Source of the DNA: Paramecium octaurelia
Taxonomy: Eukaryota; Ciliophora; Oligohymenophorea; Peniculida; Parameciidae
Direction: 5' to 3'
DNA: 64,000 nucleotides
NCBI GenBank assembly: GCA_905182995.1
Contig: CAJJDP010000096.1
Span: 248,001 to 312,000, forward strand
The notes below the pieces were generated by a model. It ran no database searches and was not told the DNA's origin. It worked only from the letters and a program-made list of their open reading frames with translations. The position numbers and the translations under genes are program-made. Within the stretch, counting starts at the first letter, position 1, and the number at the start of each line of letters is the position of its first letter. Of this stretch, positions 23,249 to 36,016 are shown piece by piece.

Positions 23249-26200
23249 ATGAAATAACCATTTATAAATCACAATTATAGGGTTTAATTTAAGCATCCTA
23301 TCAACATCCAATAAGAAGGTCTCATATAAGAAATAATATCTTGTCGCATTTCACTATTCAAAACCATTGTATTTGCCTTTCTATCCCTCATCACTTGTGG
23401 CTTACTCTATTTAGTTACAAGGTGGGACTTAAGAATTTTCCTATTTTTCCGCGCCAAGAAGTGTGTTCCCAATTCGGCAACTCACTTTTTGATAATTGGA
23501 CAAGGTAAGCAAATTCGTTAATGTCTTTTAGATTAGTCCCAAACCCTGGTTAAATCGAATCGTTCTAAAGATGGAATTTTGTTTATTGAATATCGATTAT
23601 ACAGGTACTAATACACAGAATTTGGATTCGATCCTATAGAAACTAAATATCAGACCATGATCTAGTAAGATATAAGGCAGTAAACGATAAATCGAATTGA
23701 GTAGCTGGACATATTTGGATGCAATAACACAGAAATACCAGACAAAGGAATCACTAAGACTCTTATTGACGAAGTCTTGAGCCCGTTCTATATCTTTTAG
23801 GTAATTATCAATGAAATTCTAGTTTTGTTCTGTTCTGCTGTGGTTTTGGGCATCATATCAGCGATATGCAACAGTAATTTTAATTACATCATTAATTTCA
23901 ATATTTATTACACTTTACGAATAAAGAAGGAGTTTCTATCGCTTATAGTAATTGTCCAAATTTAACATTCCAGTTCAAATAATAGATGAAAAATAAGTGA
24001 AGGAAATTGAATCAATAAACTTAGTACCTGGTGATAAGTTGGTAATCAAGGATGGTATGATAATGCCATGTGATGCAATTCTATTAAATGGTTAGGTCAT
24101 ATTTAATGAGGCTATGTTAACAGGAGAATCTATCCCTGTTTTGAAGACTGAGCTTCCAAATAATAAAGAAGTTTACGATCCCTAGGATTCAGGCAAATAA
24201 TTTACCTTGTTTGCAGGAACAACCTGTATGGAAACAAAAGGTTCAGAAGTACTTGCTTTAGTAACTCAAACAGCTTTTAATACTCAGAAAGGATAACTAA
24301 TTAGATCTATAATGTTTCCGGTTTAAAACTCATTTAAATTTTATGCTGATTCAATGAAATTTGTTGGAATAATGGCAATTTTAGCAGTGATTGGGTTCAT
24401 AATAACAGTGCCTAATAAAATTGAATATCTCTTGGATGACTCAATATCAACCTGGGAATTCATCAATGAAGGTCTGGATTTGATTACAATAACTGTTCCC
24501 CCAGCATTGCCAACCTGTTTACAAATAGGTATAAGTATAGCCTTGGCAAGATTAAAGAGTTCTAAGATATTTTGTATTTCACCCTAAAAAGTGAACATCA
24601 GTGGGAAAGTAACCATAATGTGTTTCGATAAGACAGGAACTCTAACAGAGGAGGGATTGGATATGTATGGTATTCGAATGATAGAGAATCAGAGATTTTC
24701 AAAGATTGTAACATCAATAGATGCTAATACAGATGTTAATTTTATCAAAGGAATGGCTACTTGTCATGGGTTATCGTAAGTGAAAGGTAAGTTAGTGGGT
24801 GATCCTTTGGAATTGAAGATGTTTGAGTCCACAAATTGTGAATTAATCGAAGAGAAGGATGGTAGAATAAGGATTAGAAATGATGATAGAATCAATGTGG
24901 AAATCGTAAAGAGATTCGAGTTTTCATCCAAATTGCAGAGAATGTCAGTAATAGTCAAAGAGAATGGATAATACATTGCATATATGAAGGGATCGCCTGA
25001 GAAGTTAAGGTAGTTGTGTAACAACTAGTCAATTCCATATAATTTCCATTAGGTGTTGGATTTCTATGCTCTGAATGGATTTCGAGTATTAGGAATGGCA
25101 TAGAAGTAAGTATCATAAATAGATATGGATCGCCATGAAGTAGAATCAAATTTAGACTTTATAGGATTTATTATAATGGAAAACAAATTGAAGCCAATTA
25201 CAACCAAGATTATCAAGTAGTTGAAGGATTCTCACATCAGATCGATTATGGTAACTGGGGATAATGTATTGACTGCTATTAGTGTAGCAAGATAATGTGG
25301 ATTGATTGAAAATTAGAGAGTGTATTTGGGAGAATTGAGTGAGAAGAAACTGAATGGAAAGTATTATGTATCTTGGAAAGACTTCGAATATAATTAGAAT
25401 GAATTGAATGAAGACACTTTGGAACCACAACAATAAATTATTAATAATCTGAATGAAATTGAAAAGGATGTAGATGTTCAGTAGGATTTCGAATATTTAA
25501 ATTAGAGATCATTCTCTAAAAATTTAGTGAAAAATAAATCTTTGCTGGAAGATCCACCTCCTGTTAACGTTTAAGTTGATAATATTAGTGAAATTTATAC
25601 TGACGGAGATTTCATGGAAGAACAACCATGGAATGAAAATGAGAATTACATTTTGGCTATTTCTGGTGGTGCATTTATGCATTTAAATAAATACGGATCA
25701 CAAGCAACTCTTAATAATATTCTTGAAAAAACAATTGTCTACGCTCGAATGAGACCAGAAGAAAAAGCTAATTTAATTTAATAGTTATAGAAACATAAAT
25801 CATTGCCTTTAATAGGGTTCTGCGGAGATGGTGCTAACGATTGCGGAGCCTTGAAAACTGCTGATGCAGGAATTTCATTATCATAAGCTGAAGCCTCAAT
25901 CGCTGCACCATTCACCAGTCAAATCTAAGACATCTCATGTGTTCCAATTTTATTAGCTTAAGGCAGAGCAGCCTTGACTACTTCATTCTGCTGTTTCAAG
26001 TTTATGGCATTATATTCAATGATCCAATTCATCTAAGTGACTATACTCTATCTTAAGCAATCAAATTTAACAGATAATCAATATCTTTACAACGATCTAT
26101 TTACAATCTTCCCTTTAAGTATGACTATGGGATTGGTTTAGGCAGCAAAAATCAATAAATTTGTGCCAGGATCTTCATTAATAAGTTTCTCTGTATTGGG

Positions 26201-26717
26201 TTCAGTTATAGGACAAACTATTATTTAATTGGCTTTTCAATTGGGAGTCTATTTATTATTGTTGAAATAATCCTGGTTCATCCCAAATGAATAACTGAAT
26301 CAAGAGGATCTCAATGATGACTCTATGAAGATTTGTTTTGAAAATACAACCTTGTTTATCTTTGGCAATTTCTAATACTTGATGATAGCCGTGGCCTATT
26401 CAAATGGAAAACCTTTCAGAAAACCATTCTATACCAATTTCTATTTCATAGGAAGTACAATATTTCTATTCATTCTTGCCATTGTGTTTCTTCTGATGAG
26501 AATTGATTACATTGATGACATTATGGGGGTATACTTTCCATTTTTATATTTATAGTTCATTTTCTAGAGCTACGATGATCAATACATTATGCCTGAATCC
26601 TGGACGACTCTATTAGGCATAATAGCTATCATTAATGCTGCAATTACATTTATTTATGAAAAGCTAGTTGTTCCAAAATTAGTATTCAAAACAAAAGTGC
26701 AATCAATACAATTCTGA
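23249..26717 (+). CDS. P5B-type ATPase (ATP13A-like), about 1,139 residues
   Basis: A P-type ATPase of the P5B group, whose animal members export polyamines from lysosomes or endosomes. Visible marks: TGES actuator motif near residue 275, the P5B helix motif PPALP near 400, the phosphorylation site [10 protein letters not shown] near 443, KGSPE in the nucleotide domain, [10 protein letters not shown], and the hinge [11 protein letters not shown] near 842, followed by six C-terminal helices. The N-terminus has a hydrophobic hairpin typical of P5B. Introns at 23505-23531 (27 nt) and 23801-23822 (22 nt) restore frame; the spliced length is a multiple of three and normal for the family. An acidic insert of about 100 residues sits between TGD and MRPEEK. 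Membrane location and substrate are inferred from the family. Confidence 0.93.
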
Positions 26718-26799
26718 ATATTCATAATATTTATTAATGATTTAATAATCGGGCATCTCATTTCAAAGTCGTCAAGTACAATTAAGGGATCAAATCATT

Positions 26800-27711
26800 A
26801 TGCTTGAGTAGAGAGCTTAAGAGATTAATCAAGACATCAAGAAAGTATAATCAAATTCCATTATTAGAAAAGAAAAACATAAGTAAGTCAAGATAGATAA
26901 ATCAAATTAAAAATGCTTCAAAATCAAATTGACAAAATGAAATAATTGAATGAAGATTTGGTGAACTTATCGATTGATGTAAAATATTGTTATTTCTCAT
27001 TTAGGATAAAAAATGGTAAAAATTGATAATACTTTTGGATATCATGTATTAAAATCTTGATAACCCAGAACATGAATAAGAAATTAATTAAGTAAATTGA
27101 ACATCGATTCCCTAGTTAATCACTCAACTGTATTAAACTAAAATTGTGTCAACCGTATGGAATGACAGAGTTCTATAACCCAATAGATAAGCCATTGAGC
27201 CTTTTGATCAAAAAGCAGCAACTCAATAAGCTTAATTAGTAGATTAAAATTCAGCTGCTTATAAAATTAAAATGATGGACTTTAGTTACGCCGATAGACC
27301 CTAGAAAAATGATTATTATTAGCCACCTACTTTTAAAGAAAAATTGAATTTAAACAGCTTGTTACCAAAATACAAAATGCTGCCTCATTCAGTATTTAGT
27401 TAATTGAGCAGTGACACATTGTTCTATGTCTTTTATTATCATAAGGAACCTACTGAATAATTGATGGCAGCAAGAGAATTAATTAAGAATTAATGGATAT
27501 ACAACACCAAACATGGATTGTGGATGAAGAAGGATAAGCATTACTAATATGTAATATATGAGATTATATGATTTAGAAAGATGAAGAAAATGATAAAGTT
27601 ATTAAAGGACCTTTCTTTTATTTTGAGAATGAGGGCAAGTGGTAATAGAAAAAAAAATAAGACTTTTCATTTAAGAAAAAGCATCTAATACAATATGAGA
27701 TAATTTAATGA
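26800..27711 (+). CDS. CCR4-NOT complex NOT2/3/5-family protein, about 270 residues
   Basis: The C-terminal half is a NOT box: DTLFYVFYYHKEPTEQLMAA, then a Trp-rich stretch (NQWIYNTKHGLWMKKD), then GPFFYFENEGKWQQKKKQDF. This domain forms the NOT2-NOT3/5 heterodimer of the CCR4-NOT deadenylase, which shortens mRNA poly(A) tails. The N-terminus is a short coiled coil with no equivalent of the long NOT3 helical region, so a NOT2-like role or a reduced NOT3 fits. Four introns, 26845-26867, 26979-27004, 27092-27115 and 27551-27576 (23, 26, 24, 26 nt), restore one frame ending at TGA 27709-27711. It lies 82 bases downstream of the P5B ATPase on the same strand. Confidence 0.85.
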
Positions 27712-27985
27712 GTTTATGGTTGTCATCCTAAGAAATACTCTTACATTTCCATTAATATAATCAAATATATTTTTATAAAAAAATTCTATATTCTTATTGT
27801 TCTACAGGTCCTAACAATTACTACTAATCTATTCTAAAAACAGATATTTTAATAAAATTTTGTATAGATATGAATATCTAAAAAAGTTGTAAAGATCATT
27901 ATAATCTTCTTTTAAAAGCAATAAAAAGGTAATAATAATAGCATCTTTAAATTTAAAAATATTTTTGATACTGCAATAATATACA

Positions 27986-28870
27986 TCATTAACTTGTTTT
28001 TTTGAGTTCTTCTATTTCAAATGCTTTCTTCAAAGCCTCTTATTAATGTCTAGACTTGATTCCGACTTGACCACCTCCAATAGTTCTCAATAATTCATGA
28101 TTTTCATTGTAATGTTATCTTAAATCTCTAGCCTTAATATATAGTGTAATTTTTTACTAAGTTGTCAAATTCAGCTTAATCCTCTTTTCTTACATCAGTT
28201 AATGCAACACAAGTGGCAGTTTTTTGATGAACTAAAGCTCCCAATCTAGCCTTGTCTAGGAAATGAATAAAATATACACTTACTTTTAACAAATGCAAAT
28301 GGTACTTCTTATCTTCTGCATAATTATGGTAACCAGACAACTAATTCGATTGGGTCGACATCATAAGCAATCAAAACTAATTTGGCTTTTTTTGTTTCAA
28401 CTAAGGTTGTCACATGATTCAATCCAAATTTAAGAACATTTACTTTTTTAGAATCTGTTTTTTAATTTTAAGTTTTTTGTTCAGCAGCTTTGATTAATCT
28501 TTGCTTCTTCTCAGTCTTGGTTTCAGGAGAGTATTTTTTCAATAAAGAATAAACTTTGGAACCTAATGTTAAAATTGTAATTTACTTTAATTTTTATCTA
28601 ATGTTTTGCTGAATTAATGAATAGCTGCAGGTACTTTGATTCTTTGCAATAAAATCTTTTTTTATCTATGGAGGAGGATGTAACGAGGCCATCTGACATA
28701 TCTTGATAAATCACGTTTTGGTTGAACATCATTTCCAATTCTAAAATTCTTAGCATCCTTAACAAAGAGAGGATTCTTCTTTCTGTCTGCAATCTTCTTA
28801 GAAATTTTCTTTGATTTATTGGTCTTTGGTGCTTTTGGCTTTAGTATAATAGATGAAATATTCATACCAT
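27986..28870 (-). CDS. RPL7A: Ribosomal protein eL8 (L7a), about 259 residues
   Basis: A component of the large cytosolic ribosomal subunit, L7Ae family. Recognisable blocks include [55 protein letters not shown] and [10 protein letters not shown], in the same order as in animal L7a and near the usual length. Introns at 28563-28585 and 28256-28283 end in TAG; one at 28133-28157 ends in AAG and is needed to reach the conserved C-terminus. If a further AAG-ending intron at 28839-28867 directly follows the ATG at 28870, the protein begins [12 protein letters not shown], as eL8 proteins often do; otherwise it starts at 28865. TGA at 27986-27988. Confidence 0.95.
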
Positions 28871-28930
28871 AGTTAATGAAAATCTTTTAATATAATTTTT
28901 GAAAAAATTACGAAATTAAAATCATTAAAA

Positions 28931-30434
28931 TCATAGATAAGATAAAGTAGCTGCAACAACAAGTTTCTTATTCTTCTCGATTCTCTGAAAAGTAGGATGT
29001 TATTCATTGATAAATCCTTTCAAAATAGCAATGGACTTTTCAAAAGACAATTTTGCACTCTTAAATTTCATTCTATCCAAATATACCAATGCTAGGTTGT
29101 TCAATACTAATGCTAATCCAATATTTTAGGAGTCCCTATAAATTTGGAATTGTCAACATACCCATACAAGCAAACGATTTATTCATAGAGTTCCATGGCA
29201 TTAATGCTATTTCCTTAGAGATGGTTGATCACACCCTATAAATTGAGAATCTTGATGATGATTTAATGTTTTTCACCGTATCTATTTGAAATTGATATTG
29301 TGATGATTTTATTACAATTTAATGAATCCCTCTTTGGATTGATCCAAGTATTCCAAGGCGAAATCGTATTCCTTTTCAAGATAGTAAATACATCCCAAAG
29401 TATAATAGGCATCGTATATTCTTGAATCAGAATTGATGAGTTTACTCTGCAAAATTGACAAGCCTTCATAGCAGATCTTCTTGGCATCAACAAAATCATC
29501 TGTTTTTTTAGTATAAATAGATTACTTAGCAAAGCATAAACAAACGAGATTTTAATTAATAATTTTGCAACTTCCAACTTCCAGTTAACTTATTCATATT
29601 AGATTAATGCCTTAGTATAATTATCTAGACACTACAAATATTAATTATTGAATAAGTTGCATTATGCCTTTGCAATATATATTTTGCATTTTAAATCAAA
29701 GTCATTGATTTCGAATTAATTTAAACATTTGTCTAAACATCTAGAATTCAAATTTTCATTATTACTTTTAAGACTCACTGAATTGTCCAAACTCCATTAA
29801 AAGTTGAGATGCATAACACAGTGATTAAATGCAGATTATAATTAATACAGAAATCTACTATTAATCCTGGCATTATTTTAATTTCTCATTTCCCTCTCTA
29901 TATGCATCCATCATCTTTTCCAGAGCCATTTTGGAATTACCATCTCTCATAAATGACAACCCAATTTGAATCTTTTGACTCAATAAATTGTCCTTCAGCA
30001 AATATTCAAAATTGTTAATTTAGTTAGAATATAAGGAAATTTGATCGTCATCAGATTTTTCAGTCCTTTATTCATCCTGATTCTATTCAGGAGTTTCATT
30101 TTGGGTTGGAGGGATAGTAAATTTGTTTTTCATTTTGACACTAGAATGCGAAGACGTTGAAGAACCTTGTTTATCATTATTCTCAGTTTGCTCAGAACTT
30201 TAACTAATCTATTATTATGCTTAGTTATACTATATCCATAGGTTTGTGTTGTTTAGAAAATAAATCATTTTTCTTTTATTGCAAAGGAGCCAATGCAAAT
30301 TTATGTTATTTTTTAATCACTATACTGACTTTGAAACCATTTTATATCTTCTTTTATAAAAATCTTGCAGTCTTATCAATTCCTTCCTATTCTTGCTATA
30401 ATTCATGAAAATCTAATATTTCGAACTCTTCCAT
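28931..30434 (-). CDS. Tetratricopeptide-repeat protein, about 456 residues
   Basis: The N-terminal 150 residues are polar and probably disordered, with an acidic, Gln-rich stretch. The rest is helical hairpins of TPR type, such as YDAYYTLGCIYYLEKEYDFA with the following EYLDQSK, and LNNLALVYLDRMKFKSAKLS near the end, so it should act as a protein-protein adaptor. Five introns restore the frame: 30209-30230, 29741-29765, 29500-29525 (CAG end), 29282-29315 (34 nt) and 29136-29161; the spliced length is a multiple of three. The partner is unknown. The start is 210 bases from the stop of the upstream phosphatase gene. Confidence 0.8.
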
Positions 30435-30644
30435 TGTTCCAATAATTATTTTTATTAATGCATCAAAAAATCATATCAATTAATCTTAAAGTCTAATTCC
30501 AATTTGGTCATTTTCACATATCCATTTTAAATAATAAAGATCAGTAATACATTTGTTGTTTTAAAACACAATGAAGATTGAATCAATAATTTGATTCCAG
30601 ATGAAATGAAGAACTTTAATTAAAATTTTATATTTTGATACTAA

Positions 30645-32173
30645 TCAAGGGATATAATCCTTATGAAGAGATTGCAATAACTCAATAGGGTCTGCAAATT
30701 GAGCAAATTTATCTAACTTAAGATTTTAACTATTGTATTATCTAACATCTCGCACTGTTCTCAATGACATCAAATAATTTTACAAATATAGCAGCTCCTA
30801 CAATCATTACAAACAAATACTTAATCCATTTTATTGTCGTAATAATTAATTATCGGAATTCCATTCAGGGGTTGAAGGCAGAAAGAATAAGCAGCATTAT
30901 CCACCAAAACCATATCATTTAAAGATCTATTTCCAATCACTCTTAAATCTTTTATATATGCTCCTTCTTCAGTTTACATACAACTGTCTCTGAAAAATCT
31001 GTGAGCAATCACATTTTTATTAGGATCTAAGTAATCAATGACTACATTTGCATAGCAAGAATGTGAGGCTGTAAATACTATGATTTCAAAATGCTTATTC
31101 AAAGTCTACAGTACTTGTTAAGCATAAGGTCGGATATTAATTGAAGCCTAAAGATCTATTTCATATTGTACCTCTATAATCTCTCCAGATGGGAATTTTA
31201 TTGGCAGAATCACATCTCCTGGAATTTGAGTTGATTCATTGCAATGGATTAGAGTTTCGTCTAAATCAAATACTATTGTTTTCTTATTTGTAGATGGCAA
31301 ATTGACTTTTTTATCTTCAACGTTGCTTACGATTTTGACTGATTTCTAAAACTAGGATGCTTGCATAGTTTAGAGCAAGTGTTCTCTAATCAATTCAATA
31401 GGTCTTGTTATTTCAGGTTGCATATATCCTTTAATAATTGAGGAGATGTAATATAAAAAAGAAGACTCCACTGTTTTTTCTTAAGAGTTTTTCCTTTTAA
31501 AATTTGTCTTAATTGAACTGCCAGCCTTTGCTGAATCTGGCTTCAAGTTTTTAAAGTTGCCTTTGTTTTCTGACAAGGGAGCTTTGACCTAAGTAACAAA
31601 GGTAGATAAACTTGGTTTCTTAATTATTGTACCTTCAATGGAAGATTTGTATTCATTATTATTATTAACTAGAGTACTGGACTTTAATTTATTCTATTGT
31701 TAAGGAGTGAATTCCCGTTATTCCTTCTATGCTCTATTGGTAAAGTCAATTTACACGGACTTTTAGACCTAGATTGAATTCTGATTGTTCTATGTGTTTT
31801 ATGAAAAAAACTTGGATGCTATGTTGTTTTTGGATTGCCTCTAACTATTATCAATGTGAGATTTGATGGAAGAGATTTTATTTTCCAAATACAGTAATTT
31901 ATCTTATAATTTTTTATAGTCTTAAGGTGTCTATTTGGATTTGGCTGATGGATTTCTTTCAACATTGGCACGTATCTCAATATTCTCTTTTTAATCCTTG
32001 CTACTAAAATATTTGGAATAAAAGTTTTGATTTTGTTTTTGTAATTATATTGAACTTTTCATAGTCTACAAATTCTATTTCTATTGTGAACTGGATGAAT
32101 TTGGTCTTTGCAAATCTTTGCTTGATCTATTCCCCAAATTTTTTTCAGAAAGTGGTCTTCTTATTTCAATCAT
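30645..32173 (-). CDS. FCP1/SCP-type (HAD) protein phosphatase, about 501 residues
   Basis: The C-terminal 200 residues are an NLI-interacting-factor/CTD phosphatase domain of the HAD superfamily. The catalytic DxDxT motif is in KKTIVFDLDETLIHCN near residue 300; further family blocks are NIRPYAQQVL, FEIIVFTASHSCYANVV and DMVLVDNAAYSF with a conserved Asp. Relatives (SCP, CTDSPL2, Dullard) remove phosphate from the RNA polymerase II tail or from signalling proteins. The N-terminal 290 residues are Ser/Gln/Asn-rich and probably disordered. One GTA...TAG intron (30798-30820, 23 nt) lies near the C-terminus, and the spliced length is a multiple of three. The substrate is not deducible. Confidence 0.9.
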
Positions 32174-32220
32174 TCTCAAAAGCTGTTAAAAATTAAAATA
32201 TTTATAGTAATAAATCACTT

Positions 32221-33517
32221 TCAAAATTCATATTACTTCAGCTAAGATTTTTTGTTTGTTGAAAACCTCTTAAAAGGAGATGAGAACTACTATAACAGCT
32301 TAGTCCCCATAATCAATTTAGTCTTCAATTCCTTATATTTACTCGCCCTTGCCATGGCTGCTTACTCCTCTGTCAATGACAACTTATCCAACTCCTCCAT
32401 AACCTATTCATTAACATTACTGAACTACATCTCTGTGTTGATGTTCCAATTAATCATTGATTCTCCTAGCCAATTCCAATTCATGATTCAACTCCTCAGT
32501 AGTTTCCAAACATTCCATATGCATCGACTTCAATCTCTCAATCTCATTCTTCTAATCAATAATGGTTTTCTCCTGATGCTTAACCGTTTGATCGAGTTGA
32601 ATAACCTGGGCATTCAATTCCATGCAAGTGTCAGCCTCTTGCTAATAGTTTTTTTAATAAAGCAAGCTCTCCTGCTTAAATTTCTCCTTCTACTTATGCA
32701 ACTCCTCTAGATCATTCTACAATTAAGAAATATAATTTTAAGCTTCTTGATATTGCATTCTTGTGTATTTGAGATTTTCATTCTTCGATTTGACTTCATT
32801 ATTGATCTTGATATTCCAATATAATAAATACATTTTCTTAATCAGCCTTATAAATTAGAGCCTACTTTTCGAGATTATCAAATTCAGTCTACAATTAAGA
32901 ACACTGCTTTTCTTTCTCATTTAATTTATCCAATACATCTTCATAAGTATTATTCAATATTTCTCTATCGTGCAATAATCTACCATTTAATACTTCCTAT
33001 TAATTACCTTTTCCTTTCATCTTTGGCTGCTTACAATTCTGTTTCTAATCTAAGCTTTTCCTCATACAATTTCCTATTGTTTTCTTGCAATAATGTTATG
33101 TCACTTTTAACCCTTTGGTTTTCTTAAGATCTATGCTCTGTAATCTCCTTGAATGCCAAATTCTCTGCTTTCATCTCCTAATTTTCAATATGCTTATCAG
33201 TTAACTACGATTTCAAATTATCAATTTCATTTCTCAAATTAGCTATTGTCTTTAATGTCTAATCACTTCTATTTCTAAATTCCACTTCATTTCTCATCTT
33301 CTCTTCATGCAACATATTATATCTGCTATTAAGTATGATTTTACCTATGCTCTAATGATTTCAAATGTGTAGCCAATTCTTAGTAATCTCTATCATTTTG
33401 TTTCAGTTCAAAGTTCTCAGCCTTCAACTGTGAAATCATCAAATCCTTTTAATCATTCTCAAATTTTGCAGGAGAATAGAAGGGCTAATTTAGAAAGTTT
33501 TTTTGTGAATAAGACAT
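32221..33517 (-). CDS. Long coiled-coil protein, about 399 residues
   Basis: From MSYSQKNFLNQPFYSP onward the protein is nearly continuous heptads rich in Glu, Gln, Leu and Lys, so a long parallel coiled coil is expected. This suggests a cytoskeletal, basal-body or vesicle-tether role, without a specific family match. Four introns are needed: 33326-33344 (19 nt; a 22-nt CAG-ending alternative also keeps frame), 32980-33007, 32807-32831 (AAG end) and 32404-32428. The spliced length is a multiple of three. The stop at 32221 is 47 bases from the start of the phosphatase gene. Confidence 0.75.
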
Positions 33518-33635
33518 TTTATATCGATAATATTTATAACACTGTTATTGTATGTGGATATATAAGTTCAATAATATAGTTTAAGATTCTGACAATATAT
33601 AAAGTACATTCATATTTCTTATTAGACTCTAACTC

Positions 33636-34538
33636 ATGTTGCGTAAGATTACCATTTCAATCAAACAACTCGAAAATACTCACACACTCCAGATGGCAAT
33701 AGCATATATGTTGATAGCCTATTTTTTCCATGCTGTGTAGGCAACTTTTTATAAGCGCGGTCATTTCACTGTTGTCCCATAATTCATGTTTATCACTTCA
33801 TTTGTTTCCTTTATAACTCTCTATCTTGTACAACTTAATTAAAATATGTATCCAAGAGAAAAGATGCCTCACATTATTAGATCTCAAGTAGGCATTGGTA
33901 TTGGAACATTATTCTATTTTTATGGAGTTAAATTGATCTCCTTATCAGAAGCAGTTATACTGTTCTGTACAAATTCTATTTGGAGCTAAATAATGGTTAG
34001 TATAATGAATAAAGAAAGAATAACTAAATCAAGACTTTTTAATTCAATATTATGCATTATAGGTGTGATTTTAATTGCAAATCCTTCACTCAAATCATAG
34101 GATCAACTCTAGCATGTAATTGGATGCTTGTGCATCTTAGCTTGCAGCATTATTCAATCTTATGCTTTTATTATAATGAAATAAATTGGTACTGAAATTC
34201 CTTCCTCTGTTACTGTTACATATTTTCATGTCATCATGCTCTTTCTGTCAAGTTTATAATAATAATATGTAGCTACATTTGAGTATTTTGAAGATTACTT
34301 TTTCTATTCCTTAGGATTTAGCATCTTTACTCTTTTGGCCTAAGTGATTAAATTTAGAGCACAAACGATGGTTACTTATGATAAGATTTGCAATTATTCA
34401 TATTCCTAAATGATTTACATTATCATCATAGACTTTTTAGTTTTTCGAACTGTTATGAGTACACTTTGTATTATTGGAGCCTTATGTATAATCACTGGGG
34501 TTTGTAAATAATTGAGAGAAGATAGAAAAGTAAAATGA
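33636..34538 (+). CDS. EamA/DMT-superfamily transporter, 300 residues
   Basis: An intronless frame with about ten hydrophobic segments in two similar halves, as in drug/metabolite transporters of the EamA and SLC35 groups. Typical features are the early AYMLIAYFFHAVQATFYKRG segment, YGVKLISLSEAVILFCTN (helices 3-4) and the second-half repeat AQTMVTYDKICNYSYSQMI. The protein should sit in the plasma, Golgi or vacuole membrane; the substrate is unknown. It is divergent from the coiled-coil gene with 118 bases between start codons. Confidence 0.8.
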
Positions 34539-34917
34539 AATTTATTTAATGTATCTTTAAACAAATCAAATAAACTTAGAATTCTATATCTAAAGGCTTA
34601 TCCTAATATTTAATAATTAAATTGACAATTCTCTAAGATCATCCCAATTATATTGATTGTCTTATGTTAAACCTGGTTGTTTACACTTAAGACATTTTAT
34701 GAAATTCATTTAAAATAAATTAATACTAAACTTACTATTATTTATTTGAGTATAAATATTTATTTACTTCCTTTTACTTACAATTTGTATATTACATTAG
34801 AATCAAATTAGCAAAATTAAAGAGGGGGAATACCAAATAAAATATTGGATTTTCTACTTATACCCTCATTTGATTAATTTACAAAATACGATCTTTATTG
34901 AAGATTTTAATATAATA
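34539..34917. other. Convergent intergenic spacer
   Basis: About 380 AT-rich bases between the 3' ends of the EamA gene and CTU1. No coding frame or structure was recognised. Confidence 0.5.
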
Positions 34918-35914
34918 TCATTCTTAAATTTATAAGATTTGCTTGGCTCTTCCTTGATTTAATGATTCAAGTAAAGTACATGCCTTACAAATTTTATTTG
35001 AGGATAATAAATTGCATTTTTAGCATAGTTGCTTTTGTGGCATTTTCTAATTTTAGTTGGGAGCATCCAATTATTCACAAGAGTGGATTAAGTCAATTAC
35101 TGCACTAGGTCTATAAAATACATTATATATAATTCAACCTAATAGCTTCTAAATTCTTAATTAATTCTCTAACATGTCCCCTAAAAGCATTAGGGGAGTA
35201 AGTGCATTCTGTACTGAAATAAATGAGTTTTTTATAATGAGCATACATAACGATCTCCTTCTCGTAGGTGTATTTAAAAGGTTTGCATCTAGGCAGAGTG
35301 GCAATCCCATTGTCTCCATCATCTCCTGTGATAATGGCAGTAGATTTTGGCAATCGAAATATATCACCTCTTAATAGATTCATCAGAAATGTCTCTGCCA
35401 TATCATCTGCATTATGACCAGTGATAATTTTATCAACTCCTAATTGTATTGCACCTCTGTCTAATGCTTGTCTCCTAAAAACCCCACAATATGTGCAATT
35501 ATTATTGAGACCGATTTATGCAACAACCTCATCCATAGACCAATTAAAGAGTTCTTTATATGATAGGATCTTTAAATCCAGCTCATATGTAATTTAATTC
35601 TATTTAACAGTTTCTAGTGAATCATCTCTATATCCTTTGATTCCTTCATCAATAGATAATAAGTATAAATGCAATCCATAATTATATTTCTTATTCAACA
35701 AAGTGATAACATGAACTAAGACTGTAGAATCTTTGCCTCCTGACGCAGCAATGGCAATCTTTTCGCCTGGCTTAAACATTTATGTAGATATGATTGTATG
35801 ATGAATTTCATCCTCGAATGCTTAAAAGAAGCAATTTTGACAAATCAGGTTCCCAGTTTTTGGTCTGACCATGAATGCTTTCTGAACATTACAACTTTAG
35901 CAATATTTTACCAT
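34918..35914 (-). CDS. CTU1: Cytoplasmic tRNA 2-thiolation protein 1, about 322 residues
   Basis: This is the ATP-pyrophosphatase that, with CTU2, thiolates U34 of Lys, Glu and Gln tRNAs. It has an N-terminal zinc knuckle (YCQSC and CQNC), the PP-loop SGGKDS near residue 53, [12 protein letters not shown], the [19 protein letters not shown] block, [14 protein letters not shown], and a C-terminal zinc knuckle (LCQKC and CKAC). A 28-nt intron at 35111-35138 with an unusual GTT start and TAG end restores the conserved [11 protein letters not shown], leaving little doubt about the joint. In a cell that reads TAA and TAG as Gln, wobble modification of the tRNAs for Gln is of special interest. Start ATG 35914, stop TGA 34918-34920. 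Confidence 0.94.
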
Positions 35915-36016
35915 TTATTTAAATTATATATTGATTAAATATGAAAGAATTTATAAATATTATTAATGTTTAGTGCTTATTTGTGTATTTTTATTTAATA
36001 ATAACAAATTAAATAT

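Noticed and set aside
32252..32710. Plus-strand leucine-rich frame of 152 codons
   Set aside because: Antisense shadow of a coiled-coil gene whose minus-strand heptads and introns are consistent.
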